The notes beneath the pieces were generated by a model. The model ran no database searches. It was not told the DNA's origin and was given only the letters and a program-made list of their open reading frames with translations. A stretch of 64,000 bases of DNA, taken from contig NC_013520.1 in assembly GCF_000024945.1 (NCBI RefSeq), positions 1,885,001 to 1,949,000 of the forward strand. Direction: 5' to 3'. This document shows positions 1 through 8,881 of the stretch, in pieces. The translations under genes were made by a program, and so were the position numbers. Every line of letters starts with the position of its first letter. Position 1 is the stretch's first letter. Source of the DNA: Veillonella parvula DSM 2008. GTDB lineage: Bacteria; Bacillota; Negativicutes; Veillonellales; Veillonellaceae.

Positions 1-12
1 TAGCAGGTGCTC

Positions 13-117
13 AAATAATAAAAAGAGTTCCCTATGCAGCGACTTTGCGAAGAACGGAGCAAAGAGGGAACTCTTTTTATTATTTATTAAGTTGTCGCAA
101 TCTAAGTGGGCCCCATC
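13..117 (-). ncRNA. Structured 3'-UTR element, copy A (large-loop terminator-like hairpin)
   Basis: A perfect 21-bp stem (13-33 with 65-85) closes a 31-nt loop. On the plus strand the loop reads ATGCAGCGAC (34-43), 12 variable bases, then GGAGCAAAG (56-64). A third block, GGGCCCCATC, lies at 108-117, 43 nt after the loop. Element B near 47.2 kb has the same three blocks at the same spacings but a different, equally perfect stem. On the minus strand it follows the reductase stop codon by about 40 nt and the stem ends in a T-rich run, so it could be a terminator or a 3'-UTR RNA. Sequence to its left is outside the window. No known family is assigned. Confidence 0.7.
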
Positions 118-130
118 ACAAGCAACCCAA

Positions 131-174
131 ACATATTTACGCAAATGCTTTTACATATTTACTCAAATGCTTTT
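131..174. repeat. 22-bp tandem duplication at the reductase gene 3' end
   Basis: Two adjacent 22-bp units (131-152 and 153-174) differ at one base. The second unit contains the last codons and stop codon of the reductase gene; the first lies wholly in its 3' untranslated region. It looks like a recent slippage duplication. Confidence 0.85.
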
Positions 175-1712
175 ATAAGTTCCATGTATTGCGCTTTGTG
201 TGTCATTCTCCATGTCCCAAAGTCTGGTTCTGGAGATTCGTTTAGAATATTTGCCAAAGATTCCAAAAATTCTGGAATTTTTGTAGCTACAATATTGCCA
301 GCCATTTTACCGAAGTTTTCAGAACCCATGTGTTCTGATCCACCATCTACAAGGATGAATGCTACCATAGGTTTTTTATCTACTAATTTTACAGCACCAT
401 GGAATCCAATTTCACCGATTTGGTGTGTACCACAAGAATGTGGACAGCCGGATATATGTAAACGAGGTAGTTTTCTTGTGTCTACACCCTTTTTTTCAAG
501 GTGTGCGAAGATATCTTTTAACAGACCGTTAGAGTCTTGCATACCAATCTGACATATAGTAGAACCAACACAAGATACGGAACGGCGGAAATCATTTTCG
601 GCACTATCATCAGTTATTTCCGCAATTTTGCGTGCTTCATCAGCTGTAAGATTAATGAAGAACAATGCTTGGTCTGGCGCAATACGTGCTTCTACTTGGT
701 CAAGTGTCACTGCATAGTCAAGAGCAGCCAACAAGTGTTCTACGTTCGCATCACCACCTGCTGGATGGTATTCTACGTAATATAAACCTTCTTGTTTTTG
801 ACGGTGAATACGATAATTTTCCACAGAATCATCACGCTTACCAGTTTTTGTAATTTCATAAGCATAATCAGCTGGATTAATAGTTAGGTGTTCTACTTCT
901 TTTACCATAGCTAGAGTTTCTTCATAGATCTTGATGAAAGCTTCCGCCCCACCCATTTTAGCAGGCATGTAACGGGTACGAGCTTTACCACGGTTTTTGA
1001 AATTACCATGATTAGCAAAAACCATAAGCATAGCTTTCACATGGTACAAAATATCCTCAGGTGCTACATCATGTGCCACCGGAATACCAATGCGAGGATT
1101 AGGACCAATACCACCACAAGCATACACATCAAAAGTATTGTGTTTTGTTAAGTTAAAACCTAGGTCCTTGAACGTAGAATGTGGGGTACTATCAAAACCA
1201 TTATCTATACCCATTTTAAATTTGCGAGGAATCTTGATATAGAACATTTGCTCCATAAGAAATACGCTAATAGCTGTTGCATATGGCGTAATATCTAAAG
1301 TTTCACGAGGATCAATGCCGCGTAAAATACTAGCTACCACATTGGGATTGTCACCGCCAGCGCCACGGTTATAGATACCGTGATTATAACATTCCTTATA
1401 GAGACTCAATATAGTATCACCATCAAGGCCATGCATTTGTAAGCATTGGCCGGTAGTGAAATGTACGTGTTGCAGGTTATATTTACGAATGGAGTCCGCT
1501 AAAAACTGTATGTGCTCGCGCGTCATGCGACCACCGTTGAAGCGCCAACGGCTCATGCCAGTATTTGCACCGCGCTCAGCGTAACTACCATAAGCACCAG
1601 ATTGTCCTTTATAGTCTGCAATGGATAGTTCTTTCTTATAGAACTTATGTGTCATATCCTCAAACTTTGGATAATCTGCAATTAATCGATCTTTCAATTC
1701 TTGTGTAATCAT
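159..1712 (-). CDS. Siroheme nitrite/sulfite reductase, ferredoxin type
   Basis: The 517-residue protein belongs to the siroheme [4Fe-4S] nitrite/sulfite reductase family, which reduces nitrite to ammonia or sulfite to sulfide with six electrons. The diagnostic cysteines are present: C-x5-C (CVGSTIC, about residue 380) and C-x3-C (GCPHSC, about residue 422), which bind the cluster bridged to siroheme. Length and the duplicated ferredoxin-like halves fit a one-subunit, cytoplasmic enzyme. The ATG has an AGAGGG Shine-Dalgarno. The next gene upstream on this strand is a cystine-type symporter, which weakly favours a sulfur role, but a terminator separates them. The substrate cannot be decided from sequence. 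No partner reductase gene is in the window. Confidence 0.85.
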   Translation of the reverse strand: MITQELKDRLIADYPKFEDMTHKFYKKELSIADYKGQSGAYGSYAERGANTGMSRWRFNGGRMTREHIQFLADSIRKYNLQHVHFTTGQCLQMHGLDGDTILSLYKECYNHGIYNRGAGGDNPNVVASILRGIDPRETLDITPYATAISVFLMEQMFYIKIPRKFKMGIDNGFDSTPHSTFKDLGFNLTKHNTFDVYACGGIGPNPRIGIPVAHDVAPEDILYHVKAMLMVFANHGNFKNRGKARTRYMPAKMGGAEAFIKIYEETLAMVKEVEHLTINPADYAYEITKTGKRDDSVENYRIHRQKQEGLYYVEYHPAGGDANVEHLLAALDYAVTLDQVEARIAPDQALFFINLTADEARKIAEITDDSAENDFRRSVSCVGSTICQIGMQDSNGLLKDIFAHLEKKGVDTRKLPRLHISGCPHSCGTHQIGEIGFHGAVKLVDKKPMVAFILVDGGSEHMGSENFGKMAGNIVATKIPEFLESLANILNESPEPDFGTWRMTHKAQYMELIKAFE

Positions 1713-1870
1713 ACTATTACCCTCTTGGCTTATATTTATTAAGCATAATTCGTAACTTTATAACGCTTAGTATACCATACATGCATAAGCATGTTTGTAG
1801 CTAAGCTCACAATTTCAATACCGATTATTAATGACATGGTTTACAATCTGTAATAATTATCACTTGTAAA

Positions 1871-1898
1871 AAAAGAACAGCCCTAAGACTGTTCTTTT
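1871..1898 (-). terminator. Intrinsic terminator after the cystine symporter gene
   Basis: A 10-bp stem (AAAAGAACAG with CTGTTCTTTT) has an 8-nt loop and is followed on the minus strand by a T-run. Confidence 0.85.
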
Positions 1899-1934
1899 GT
1901 ATGATAGTTTTATATGGCTAAGTGTTGTTAGTTT

Positions 1935-3326
1935 TTATACGCGACCTTCATCAGGATTATTGTATGCGTCTTTATCGATAGTTCCCATGATTTTATCTAC
2001 TACGAGAGCATTTGTTAAGGAACCAGATACGTTCAAGCATGTACGGCCCATGTCGATCAATGGATCGATAGCTAAGATTGGACTAATGGAGGTGAAGTAT
2101 GCACCAAGGCCTGTACCACTAAGGGATACGGATGCAGCCATTGTAGCAGTACCTGGTACACCTGCGATACCAACGGAACCGATAGCGATAACGATAACAC
2201 TCATGATGTACATAGTCATATCGAATGGAATATTCGCTACATTAGAAATGTAAACAACAACAAGTGCAGGGAATACGCCGGCACAACCTTGCATGCCCGC
2301 AGTAGTACCGAAGGAAGCTACCGTATTAGCCGTTGTAGCATTTACGCCAAGACGTTTTGTCAAGGTCTCTACAGTTAATGGCAATACCCCCATTGAAGAA
2401 CGAGATGTAAACGCCAATAAGAGTGGTGCTTTTGCTTTCTTGAAGTATGTAATCGGATTGTAACCAAAGCTAGTAATCAAGATTGCTTGTACAACAAACA
2501 TAATCAAAAGGCCAACGTAAAGTAATACTACGAACAAGCCCATATCAAGAATAGCTTGTACACCGCGTGTTGCCAATGTAGAAGCTAATAAGGCAACTAC
2601 ACCATATGGCATAAGACCAATAATGAAATCAGCTACCCAGGAAATCAACTGATGAAGTTCATCAAATAGTTTTGTGAATACCTCCATAGAGTTTGTCCCT
2701 GTTTGTTTTAATAGACGAGCTACGCTACCCAAGATAATTGCAAATACAACAATGCCGATAACATTTGTTTCAGCAGCCGCTTGAATTGGATTACTTGGAA
2801 TTAGTGCTCGGAATGTATCAACCATAGGTTTGATTTCACGAATCTTCTTACCAGATTCAACAATATCAAAACCTTGCCCTAAACCGAAGGCATTCCCCAA
2901 AATTAGACCGACTATAGCAGCAACGGCTACCATGCCAAGATTCGTAGAAATCATAGCAACTACTAACTTTTTAAGATTAGCACCTGCCTCCATGTGCAAA
3001 ATAACGTGAACAATAGAGATAAAAACGATAGGAATAACAAGCATGCGGATTAAGTCGATGAAACCGCCCCCTACGAGAGAGAACCACTTTGTACTTTCCT
3101 TGATATAAACCACTTTGGATGGATCATCAGGGAAGCCTGCAATAATTTGGACCGCTATACCAAGTACGGCACCGGCAATAGTACCAATAATAACGAGATT
3201 ACCGAAGGATGTGCCCTTGCGTTGCAATACATAAATACCTATTAACACGAGCACGAACACCGCGATAATACCAATACTTAATGGATTGCTTAACATGAGG
3301 TAATCTGTAAAGAATGGAATATTCAT
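1935..3326 (-). CDS. tcyP: Sodium:dicarboxylate-type symporter, probable L-cystine importer (TcyP-like)
   Basis: The 463-residue polytopic inner-membrane protein belongs to the DAACS (sodium:dicarboxylate symporter) family. Its N-terminal layout and length match the TcyP/YdjN cystine branch more than the glutamate or C4-dicarboxylate branches: a first helix, then an extracytoplasmic loop with a DPSKVVYIKEST-like segment. The C-terminal half has the family's serine-rich reentrant region (TSRSSMGVLPLTVETL) and a glycine-rich stretch, VGIAGVPGTATMAA. An AGAGGTG site precedes the ATG. It appears to be monocistronic between terminators. Cystine specificity is inferred by similarity; another amino acid or dicarboxylate is possible. 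Confidence 0.8.
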   Translation of the reverse strand: MNIPFFTDYLMLSNPLSIGIIAVFVLVLIGIYVLQRKGTSFGNLVIIGTIAGAVLGIAVQIIAGFPDDPSKVVYIKESTKWFSLVGGGFIDLIRMLVIPIVFISIVHVILHMEAGANLKKLVVAMISTNLGMVAVAAIVGLILGNAFGLGQGFDIVESGKKIREIKPMVDTFRALIPSNPIQAAAETNVIGIVVFAIILGSVARLLKQTGTNSMEVFTKLFDELHQLISWVADFIIGLMPYGVVALLASTLATRGVQAILDMGLFVVLLYVGLLIMFVVQAILITSFGYNPITYFKKAKAPLLLAFTSRSSMGVLPLTVETLTKRLGVNATTANTVASFGTTAGMQGCAGVFPALVVVYISNVANIPFDMTMYIMSVIVIAIGSVGIAGVPGTATMAASVSLSGTGLGAYFTSISPILAIDPLIDMGRTCLNVSGSLTNALVVDKIMGTIDKDAYNNPDEGRV

Positions 3327-3452
3327 AATACACCTCTTTAATTCATATCACAACAATAGGTTATAAACTTAGTATAGCATATATCGAAAAAAATACAAGT
3401 ACAATATTTAATTTTTGATAACATTTAATGTATTCTGTAATATATGCACCAA

Positions 3453-3483
3453 AAAGGCGATTTTCCAAAAGAAAATCGCCTTT
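3453..3483 (-). terminator. Intrinsic terminator after lutC
   Basis: A 13-bp perfect stem (AAAGGCGATTTTC and its complement) with a 5-nt loop lies 20 bp after the lutC stop, with a T-run on the minus strand. Confidence 0.9.
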
Positions 3484-3502
3484 AGTAAATCTAGCTATTA
3501 TA

Positions 3503-4231
3503 TTATCTATTAACTAAGATATAGGTTACTTGGATAGGCCCATGAGCACCATCTACAGTTACCAATTCGATATCCGCCGTACGGGACGGACCAGAAATCA
3601 AGCAGATATTTGTAGGGAACTTAGCTGGATCGTTATGATACCGTTCAGCCAAATGTTCCATTGTTTGTGTCATGCGAGGATTAATTGTGTCAGTATACAA
3701 CACCGCAATATGTGTTGTAGGCAACAAACTAATCACACGGCCAGAATCCTCACCAGAAGCTTGTACTACAGTAGCAGTTTCCGCAATACCGCAGTATGGG
3801 AATGTAATACCAATATCAGCATTAGCAGTATTAGAAATACATTCTTCACGACCTTTAGCTGGATCCCATTGGAAGTATGTACGAGTGCCGCCATTATTAG
3901 CTGCATCTTGTTCAAACAATTCTTTTAATTTATATTCTTCTACTTCAGGAGAGCTTGGGAATACAATTTTACCGTTTCCCCAGTCGTCGATAGCTGCCAA
4001 AATTGTTTCACCTAATTTGTCAGGTGTAGTTTCAACGAATTTTGTACCAACACGTTGACATTGTTCCTTAAACATTGTCAAAATTTGATCGCGATTCAAA
4101 CCTTGGAACATAGTTTCTTGAGGACCATGGCTATAATCAAAGCCTTCTACAAAAGCAGGGCACATTTCTTGATCACGGCCTAATGCACGAGATAAACGTG
4201 CAATAAATTGATTACGTTTAGCTACATCCAT
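3503..4231 (-). CDS. lutC: Lactate utilization protein C (LUD domain)
   Basis: The 242-residue protein carries an LUD (LutC/YkgG) domain. It is the third component of the LutABC complex that oxidises L-lactate to pyruvate in the cytoplasm. The conserved C-terminal core is visible around SLLPTTHIAVLYTDTI and NICLISGPSRTADIE. Its ATG overlaps the lutB stop as TAATG, so the two are probably translationally coupled. A strong terminator closes the operon downstream. This is core metabolism for an organism living on lactate. Confidence 0.93.
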   Translation of the reverse strand: MDVAKRNQFIARLSRALGRDQEMCPAFVEGFDYSHGPQETMFQGLNRDQILTMFKEQCQRVGTKFVETTPDKLGETILAAIDDWGNGKIVFPSSPEVEEYKLKELFEQDAANNGGTRTYFQWDPAKGREECISNTANADIGITFPYCGIAETATVVQASGEDSGRVISLLPTTHIAVLYTDTINPRMTQTMEHLAERYHNDPAKFPTNICLISGPSRTADIELVTVDGAHGPIQVTYILVNR

Positions 4232-5676
4232 TATTTTTTCTCCTTCTTCTTGTTCTTTTCATGTTCAGCATACAGATCACGGAATTTCTTGAATTTCAAG
4301 GAACCCAATTCTTTAGATTTAGTCCAGCCATTCATAACTGGAATAGCTTGAGTCCATTCAGGCATGTTACCCTCTTTATTACTAATTAAGTTCATACCGA
4401 TAGCACCAGCTTTTGTACCAAGATCAAATAATGTTGCATTACCGAACATCTTAGCAGCTGCTGTGAAGATAGCTTCTTCTGCTTTTGGACGAGTCTTTTC
4501 AATATCAGCCATGATATGACGGTGCTCCATCAACAATTCATGCAATGGAATAGCTACTGGACAGTTCTCTGTACATGCACCGCATAATGTAGAAGCATAT
4601 GGAAGATCGCCGGCTACATCGTAACCTTTGAATAATGGAGTCAATACAGCACCCATTGGACCTGGATATACAGAACCATATCCATGACCGGAAACGTGAC
4701 GGTATACAGGACAAATATTCATGCATGCGCCACAACGGATACAACGTAGCATTTCTTGGAATGTCCCACCCAAGATGCCAGAGCGTCCGTTATCGATAAT
4801 AATGATATGAGTTTCTTCAGGACCATCAGCTTCACCAGAACGCGCAGGGCCAGTCATCATGGAGAAGTAGTTAGAAATTTTAGAACCTACTGCAGAACGG
4901 TTCAACATTTCCATCATAACATCAAGAGCTTTAAAATCAGGGACAATACGTTCTGTACCTAAGAAGATCAATTGAGTCTTAGGAATAGAACTAGCCATAC
5001 GACCGTTACCTTCGTTGGAAACGATTGTACATGTACCAGATTCAGCAACTGCAAAGTTACAGCCGTTAACACCTACGTCAGCTTTTAAGAAGCGCTCACG
5101 TACATAACCGCGTACAAAGTGAGTCATTTCCGTAGGGTTTTCAGTTCCTGTATAACCTAATTTTTCAGCGAAAATTTCGCGGATTTTGTTACGTTCAAAG
5201 TGAAGACCTGGTACTACGATGTGAGATGGGGGACTTACTGCAGTTTGCAAAATAAATTCAGCCAAGTCAGTTTCGTTAACTTCAATACCAGCTTCTTCTA
5301 ACACTTCGTTCAAACCAATTTCTTCAGTTAAGATAGTTTTGGATTTAACGATCATTTTTGCTTCGCGTTGGCGAAGGATATCTAATGCAATTTGAGTTGC
5401 TTCTTTGTCATCGAACGCAAAGTGAACTTTAGAACCAGCTTTTTCAGCGTTGTCAGCAAATTGACTTACATAGTAATCCAAGTTGTTTAGTACGTGATCG
5501 CGAATTTTAGCCGCTTCAGCGCGGAAATCTAACCATTCAGGAACATCCGCAACTACTGTATTACGTTTATCATAAAACACGTCTTGTGCTTTTTTAATAG
5601 CTGCAACTTTGAAATCGTCAGCCAAACATTCTTTTATACGTGTTTTATAGGGGCGATTGTCATATATAAGTGCCAT
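4231..5676 (-). CDS. lutB: Lactate utilization iron-sulfur protein B
   Basis: The 481-residue LutB has an N-terminal LUD domain and a ferredoxin-like C-terminal part with two 4Fe-4S motifs: CIRCGACMNICP (about residue 312) and CGACTENCP (about residue 366). It should pass electrons from lactate oxidation within the LutABC complex. The C-terminus is lysine-rich (EKNKKKEKK). The start has a strong AAGGAGGAG site 12 bp after the lutA stop, and the stop overlaps the lutC start. Gene order lutA-lutB-lutC is the usual one. Confidence 0.95.
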   Translation of the reverse strand: MALIYDNRPYKTRIKECLADDFKVAAIKKAQDVFYDKRNTVVADVPEWLDFRAEAAKIRDHVLNNLDYYVSQFADNAEKAGSKVHFAFDDKEATQIALDILRQREAKMIVKSKTILTEEIGLNEVLEEAGIEVNETDLAEFILQTAVSPPSHIVVPGLHFERNKIREIFAEKLGYTGTENPTEMTHFVRGYVRERFLKADVGVNGCNFAVAESGTCTIVSNEGNGRMASSIPKTQLIFLGTERIVPDFKALDVMMEMLNRSAVGSKISNYFSMMTGPARSGEADGPEETHIIIIDNGRSGILGGTFQEMLRCIRCGACMNICPVYRHVSGHGYGSVYPGPMGAVLTPLFKGYDVAGDLPYASTLCGACTENCPVAIPLHELLMEHRHIMADIEKTRPKAEEAIFTAAAKMFGNATLFDLGTKAGAIGMNLISNKEGNMPEWTQAIPVMNGWTKSKELGSLKFKKFRDLYAEHEKNKKKEKK

Positions 5677-5688
5677 GTCGTCTCCTCC

Positions 5689-6426
5689 TTAACGGCAGTT
5701 TAAGATTTCAGCAATATGCATAACTTTGATACGGCGATCAATTTCGCCTTCTTTATGAAGGCGATCAAGCATACCAGCGATGTTCATCAAGCACGCTTGG
5801 TCAGAACCGGAGATAACGTTAGCACCTGTGCCAGCAATTTCCAATGCTTTTTCGCGTGTCATAACTTCACTGATTTCAGGGTTTTTAACTGAGAAAGTAC
5901 CGCCGAAACCACAGCAACGATCTGCACGTGGTAATTCAATCAAGTTGATATCTTTAACGTTTTTAAGGAGTTTGAAAGGAGGCTCTTTAATGCCCATCAA
6001 ACGAGTTACGTGGCAAGATGTATGGTATGTTACGGATTCGTTGAAACGAGCCCCTACATCTTCAACACCTAATACGTCAGTAATAAATTGAGTGAATTCG
6101 TAAATTTTACCACTCAATTTTTCTGCGCGCGCCAACCACTCTGGTTGATCTTTTAAGAAATGATGATATTCATCGCGGATTGCAAAAGCGCAAGAACCGG
6201 ACATGCTGACTACATATTCAGCGTTCTCAAAGCATTCGATTGTATTCTTAATTGCATCCATAGCTGCGTCATTGTAACCGGAGTTAGTAAACATTTGTCC
6301 ACAGCATACTTGTTTCTTAGGTACTACAAGCTCACAACCTAATCTTTCAAGTACTTCTACACCAGCCATACCTACATGAGGGTAGAACATGTCAATCAAA
6401 CACTGTTGGAAAAGATGAATTTTCAT
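5689..6426 (-). CDS. lutA: Lactate utilization protein A (CCG-domain Fe-S protein)
   Basis: The 245-residue protein has two CCG (cysteine-rich) domains, seen at VCCGQMFTNSGY (about residue 40) and ADRCCGFGGTFS (about residue 168), which bind Fe-S clusters in LutA/GlpC/HdrB-like proteins. It is the first gene of the lut operon. The start has a GAGGAAG Shine-Dalgarno. The 520-bp AT-rich upstream region must hold the operon promoter. No dedicated lutR regulator is adjacent. Confidence 0.95.
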   Translation of the reverse strand: MKIHLFQQCLIDMFYPHVGMAGVEVLERLGCELVVPKKQVCCGQMFTNSGYNDAAMDAIKNTIECFENAEYVVSMSGSCAFAIRDEYHHFLKDQPEWLARAEKLSGKIYEFTQFITDVLGVEDVGARFNESVTYHTSCHVTRLMGIKEPPFKLLKNVKDINLIELPRADRCCGFGGTFSVKNPEISEVMTREKALEIAGTGANVISGSDQACLMNIAGMLDRLHKEGEIDRRIKVMHIAEILNCR

Positions 6427-6949
6427 ATTATCTTCCTCGTCTTTTCTAGTACTTAACCTAATAAAAAATTTTGATATGTATGTGTTATGGCAATTTTTAG
6501 TAGTGAATTTTTCGACTAAATTTCTGCCCTGAACATTACTTATGCTTTCAAATAAATATTCAAAAGCTCATCGCTATAATTATAAATTAATCATGTAGAT
6601 ATTGTCCAAAGAATTGCTATATTCGTATGTACCCTTTTATTTCTTATATCGTTATGACTTTTTGTAATAACAAACATTGAATTTTATCACATCTATTATT
6701 TCATTTATCATTTTTTCTTGTAAAAGCCCCATAAAATCTAGATTTTGCGAATGTTTATCATTTTGCATTTTTAACTACTAGAAAATCAACTTTTATCTAT
6801 ATTTCATTCTATATTTATATAATCGTACTCAAATTTTCAAATTCATGTAAGTTTTATCCTTATAGATTACATTTTCTTATAGTAGTGTATAAATTTAAAA
6901 AGTGTTATAATTTATTTTATATAAGTATAGTTTGAAAGGAGCCCTTTTC
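6427..6949. other. Divergent intergenic region between lutA and the first SLH gene
   Basis: This is 523 bp of very AT-rich sequence with no credible ORF. It must contain the lut promoter (minus) and the SLH-gene promoter (plus). Apart from the extended -10 box near 6903-6911, I see no clear operator or riboswitch-like structure. Confidence 0.7.
6903..6911 (+). promoter_or_regulatory. Extended -10 promoter element for the first SLH gene
   Basis: TGTTATAAT (TGN plus consensus TATAAT) lies 38 bp before the chosen ATG. No good -35 hexamer is found at 17 bp, as is common for extended -10 promoters. Confidence 0.55.
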
Positions 6950-8698
6950 ATGAAACTAAATAAATTATCTTTGTCTTTAGCAATTACATTGGCCCTTGGT
7001 TCTACATTCAGCATGGCTCACGCTGAAACAACTGCGACTCATATAAAATCCGAAGTATCTAATGTGGCTACTAGAGCTGAGGTATCTGCTAAAGCAGATG
7101 AACACCGTGTTGATACATCTGTTAAAAACGATGCTAAACGTATTGATACATCCGTCAAAAATGATGCTAAACATGGTAGCACAGTTGTAAAACGTGATGC
7201 AAAACATGCTGATGCATCTGCTAAAAACGCTGCTAAACGCACTGATACATCCGTAAAAAATGATGCTAAACGCGTTAACACTTCTGTAAAAAATGACGTT
7301 AAACGCATTGATACTTCTGTAAAAAATGATGTAAAAGAAGATGCTGTAAAGGTAGAAGGTAAAAAAGCTGTAAAAGCTAAAGAAAACTTACCTGCTGGTA
7401 TATACCCTGACACAAAAGATAACTGGGCTCGCGATGCTATCCAAGCAATGACACAAGCCGGTTACCTTTCTGGTTATGCTGATAATACATTCAAACCTAG
7501 TGCACAAATTACTCGTGAGCAAGCAGCTGCTATTTATGGCAAAGTGCTACAACACAACTTAAACGAACAAGAATTAGCGGAGATTGCAACAAAAGAATCC
7601 TCTACCGCCTACTCTGACGTGGAAGCAGATCGTTGGTCTAGCTCTGCTATCAAATTAGTTAGTGCTGCAGGCATAATGGAAGGCACATCTAAAACAGCTT
7701 TCACACCTAGCAAAACTATGGACCGCGAACAATTCGTTGCATCCGCCGCTAGCCTAGCTAAAAAATTAAATCTTTCTACACCTGTAAAAGTAGAAAAAGT
7801 AACATTTAAAGACGAAGCTAGCATCTCCTCTGCTTACTTGGCAGATATCCAATACATGGCTCAACGTGGCATCGTAGCATCTGGGGCAACAGAAAACTTT
7901 AACCCTAAACAACCTGTAACAAGAGCACAAGCGGCAACAATCTTGAACCGCATGCTTAATGGTGCTGGCCTTGCAACACCGAAACACAGTACAACTGAAG
8001 CTAAAGCTGAAACAACTGTAAAAGAAGATATAAAGAAAGCTGATACAGCAATCGAAAAAGAGGCCTCCAAAGTAAATAAAGATGCAAAAAAAGATATGTC
8101 CAAAACTGATAAAGACATGAAAAAAGAGGCAGAAAAGGCAGATAAAGTAGCCAAAGCTGAGGCAAAAAAAGCTGACAAAGACTTAAAGGGCAACAAAAAT
8201 GCTGCAGTAGCAGAAAAAGCTGAGCCTACTCACACAGTTCGCCCTGTTCGTCGCAGCACACTAAAAGCACTTGATCAAAAGCAACAAGCTGCATTAGAAG
8301 ACAAAGTATTTTCTGAATTAAATAAAACTTATAAAACAGAAGATGCATTCCAAAATTACGGCGTAATGTACTGGCGTGACAACCAATTACACGTAGCTTT
8401 GAAAACAGACAGCGATATTTCCACTGTAAAAGCTAACCTTGCAAACCGTGGTGATTCCACTGTAAATAACTATGTTGTAGTTGAATCTTCCCAGTACAGC
8501 CAAGCTGAATACGATGCAATTGATACAAACTTCCGCAACTACTACAACAAAAATGAAAAAGCAGGTACAATTCTAGCTACATTCCCTGATGTAGAAAATA
8601 ACCAACTTTACGCAGTTGTATCTACAGCATCTAAAGAAACACAACAAGGGATCTCTAAATTATTCGGTTCCAAAGTAAAAATGACAGTAAAACGCTAA
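6950..8698 (+). CDS. Exported SLH-domain protein with hendecad repeats
   Basis: The chosen ATG at 6950 follows AAAGGAG by 8 bp; an upstream in-frame TTG at 6932 lies ahead of that site and is rejected. The 582-residue protein starts with a signal peptide (cleavage about residue 25, after AHA). Seven 11-residue repeats of type KRIDTSVKNDA follow (residues 52-128), probably a helical rod. Three SLH domains come next (about 150-200, 215-275, 280-340), then a K/A/E-rich linker and a C-terminal domain (about 435-582). In Veillonella, SLH domains bind peptidoglycan and tether outer-membrane proteins. No beta-barrel is visible here, so the protein is probably periplasmic. The C-terminal domain recurs in the next gene. 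Confidence 0.85.
   Translation: MKLNKLSLSLAITLALGSTFSMAHAETTATHIKSEVSNVATRAEVSAKADEHRVDTSVKNDAKRIDTSVKNDAKHGSTVVKRDAKHADASAKNAAKRTDTSVKNDAKRVNTSVKNDVKRIDTSVKNDVKEDAVKVEGKKAVKAKENLPAGIYPDTKDNWARDAIQAMTQAGYLSGYADNTFKPSAQITREQAAAIYGKVLQHNLNEQELAEIATKESSTAYSDVEADRWSSSAIKLVSAAGIMEGTSKTAFTPSKTMDREQFVASAASLAKKLNLSTPVKVEKVTFKDEASISSAYLADIQYMAQRGIVASGATENFNPKQPVTRAQAATILNRMLNGAGLATPKHSTTEAKAETTVKEDIKKADTAIEKEASKVNKDAKKDMSKTDKDMKKEAEKADKVAKAEAKKADKDLKGNKNAAVAEKAEPTHTVRPVRRSTLKALDQKQQAALEDKVFSELNKTYKTEDAFQNYGVMYWRDNQLHVALKTDSDISTVKANLANRGDSTVNNYVVVESSQYSQAEYDAIDTNFRNYYNKNEKAGTILATFPDVENNQLYAVVSTASKETQQGISKLFGSKVKMTVKR
7103..7333 (+). repeat. 33-bp in-frame repeat, seven copies
   Basis: Seven contiguous 33-bp units encode 11-residue repeats with consensus K-R-x-D-T-S-V-K-N-D-A. 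Copies differ by several bases, with units 3 and 4 most diverged. The period of 11 suits a hendecad coiled coil and allows length change by slippage without a frameshift. Confidence 0.9.
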
Positions 8699-8719
8699 TC
8701 GGCGTTACACTTAACCAGC

Positions 8720-8756
8720 CAAGGCAGCGTATACTCAATAGTACTACGCTGCTTTG
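8720..8756 (+). terminator. Hairpin terminator between the two SLH genes
   Basis: A 12-bp stem with one G-U pair (around GGCAGCGTA/TACGCTGC) and a weak T-rich tail follows the first SLH gene by 22 bp. Confidence 0.7.
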
Positions 8757-8881
8757 TTGTATATCACAATGCATGCCAACTAATTGACTATGATGCGACG
8801 GATATAGCTTTTTATGCTGGTGAAAGTTTATATTCTACGGCTATCGCGCATTAGCCTTTACCATGATTAGGAAGGATTTTT

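Noticed and set aside
1-120. Elements A and B as a T-box leader, an integron attC site or a retron RNA
   Set aside because: There is no T-box consensus, no integrase core sites and no reverse transcriptase gene nearby; both lie after, not before, genes.
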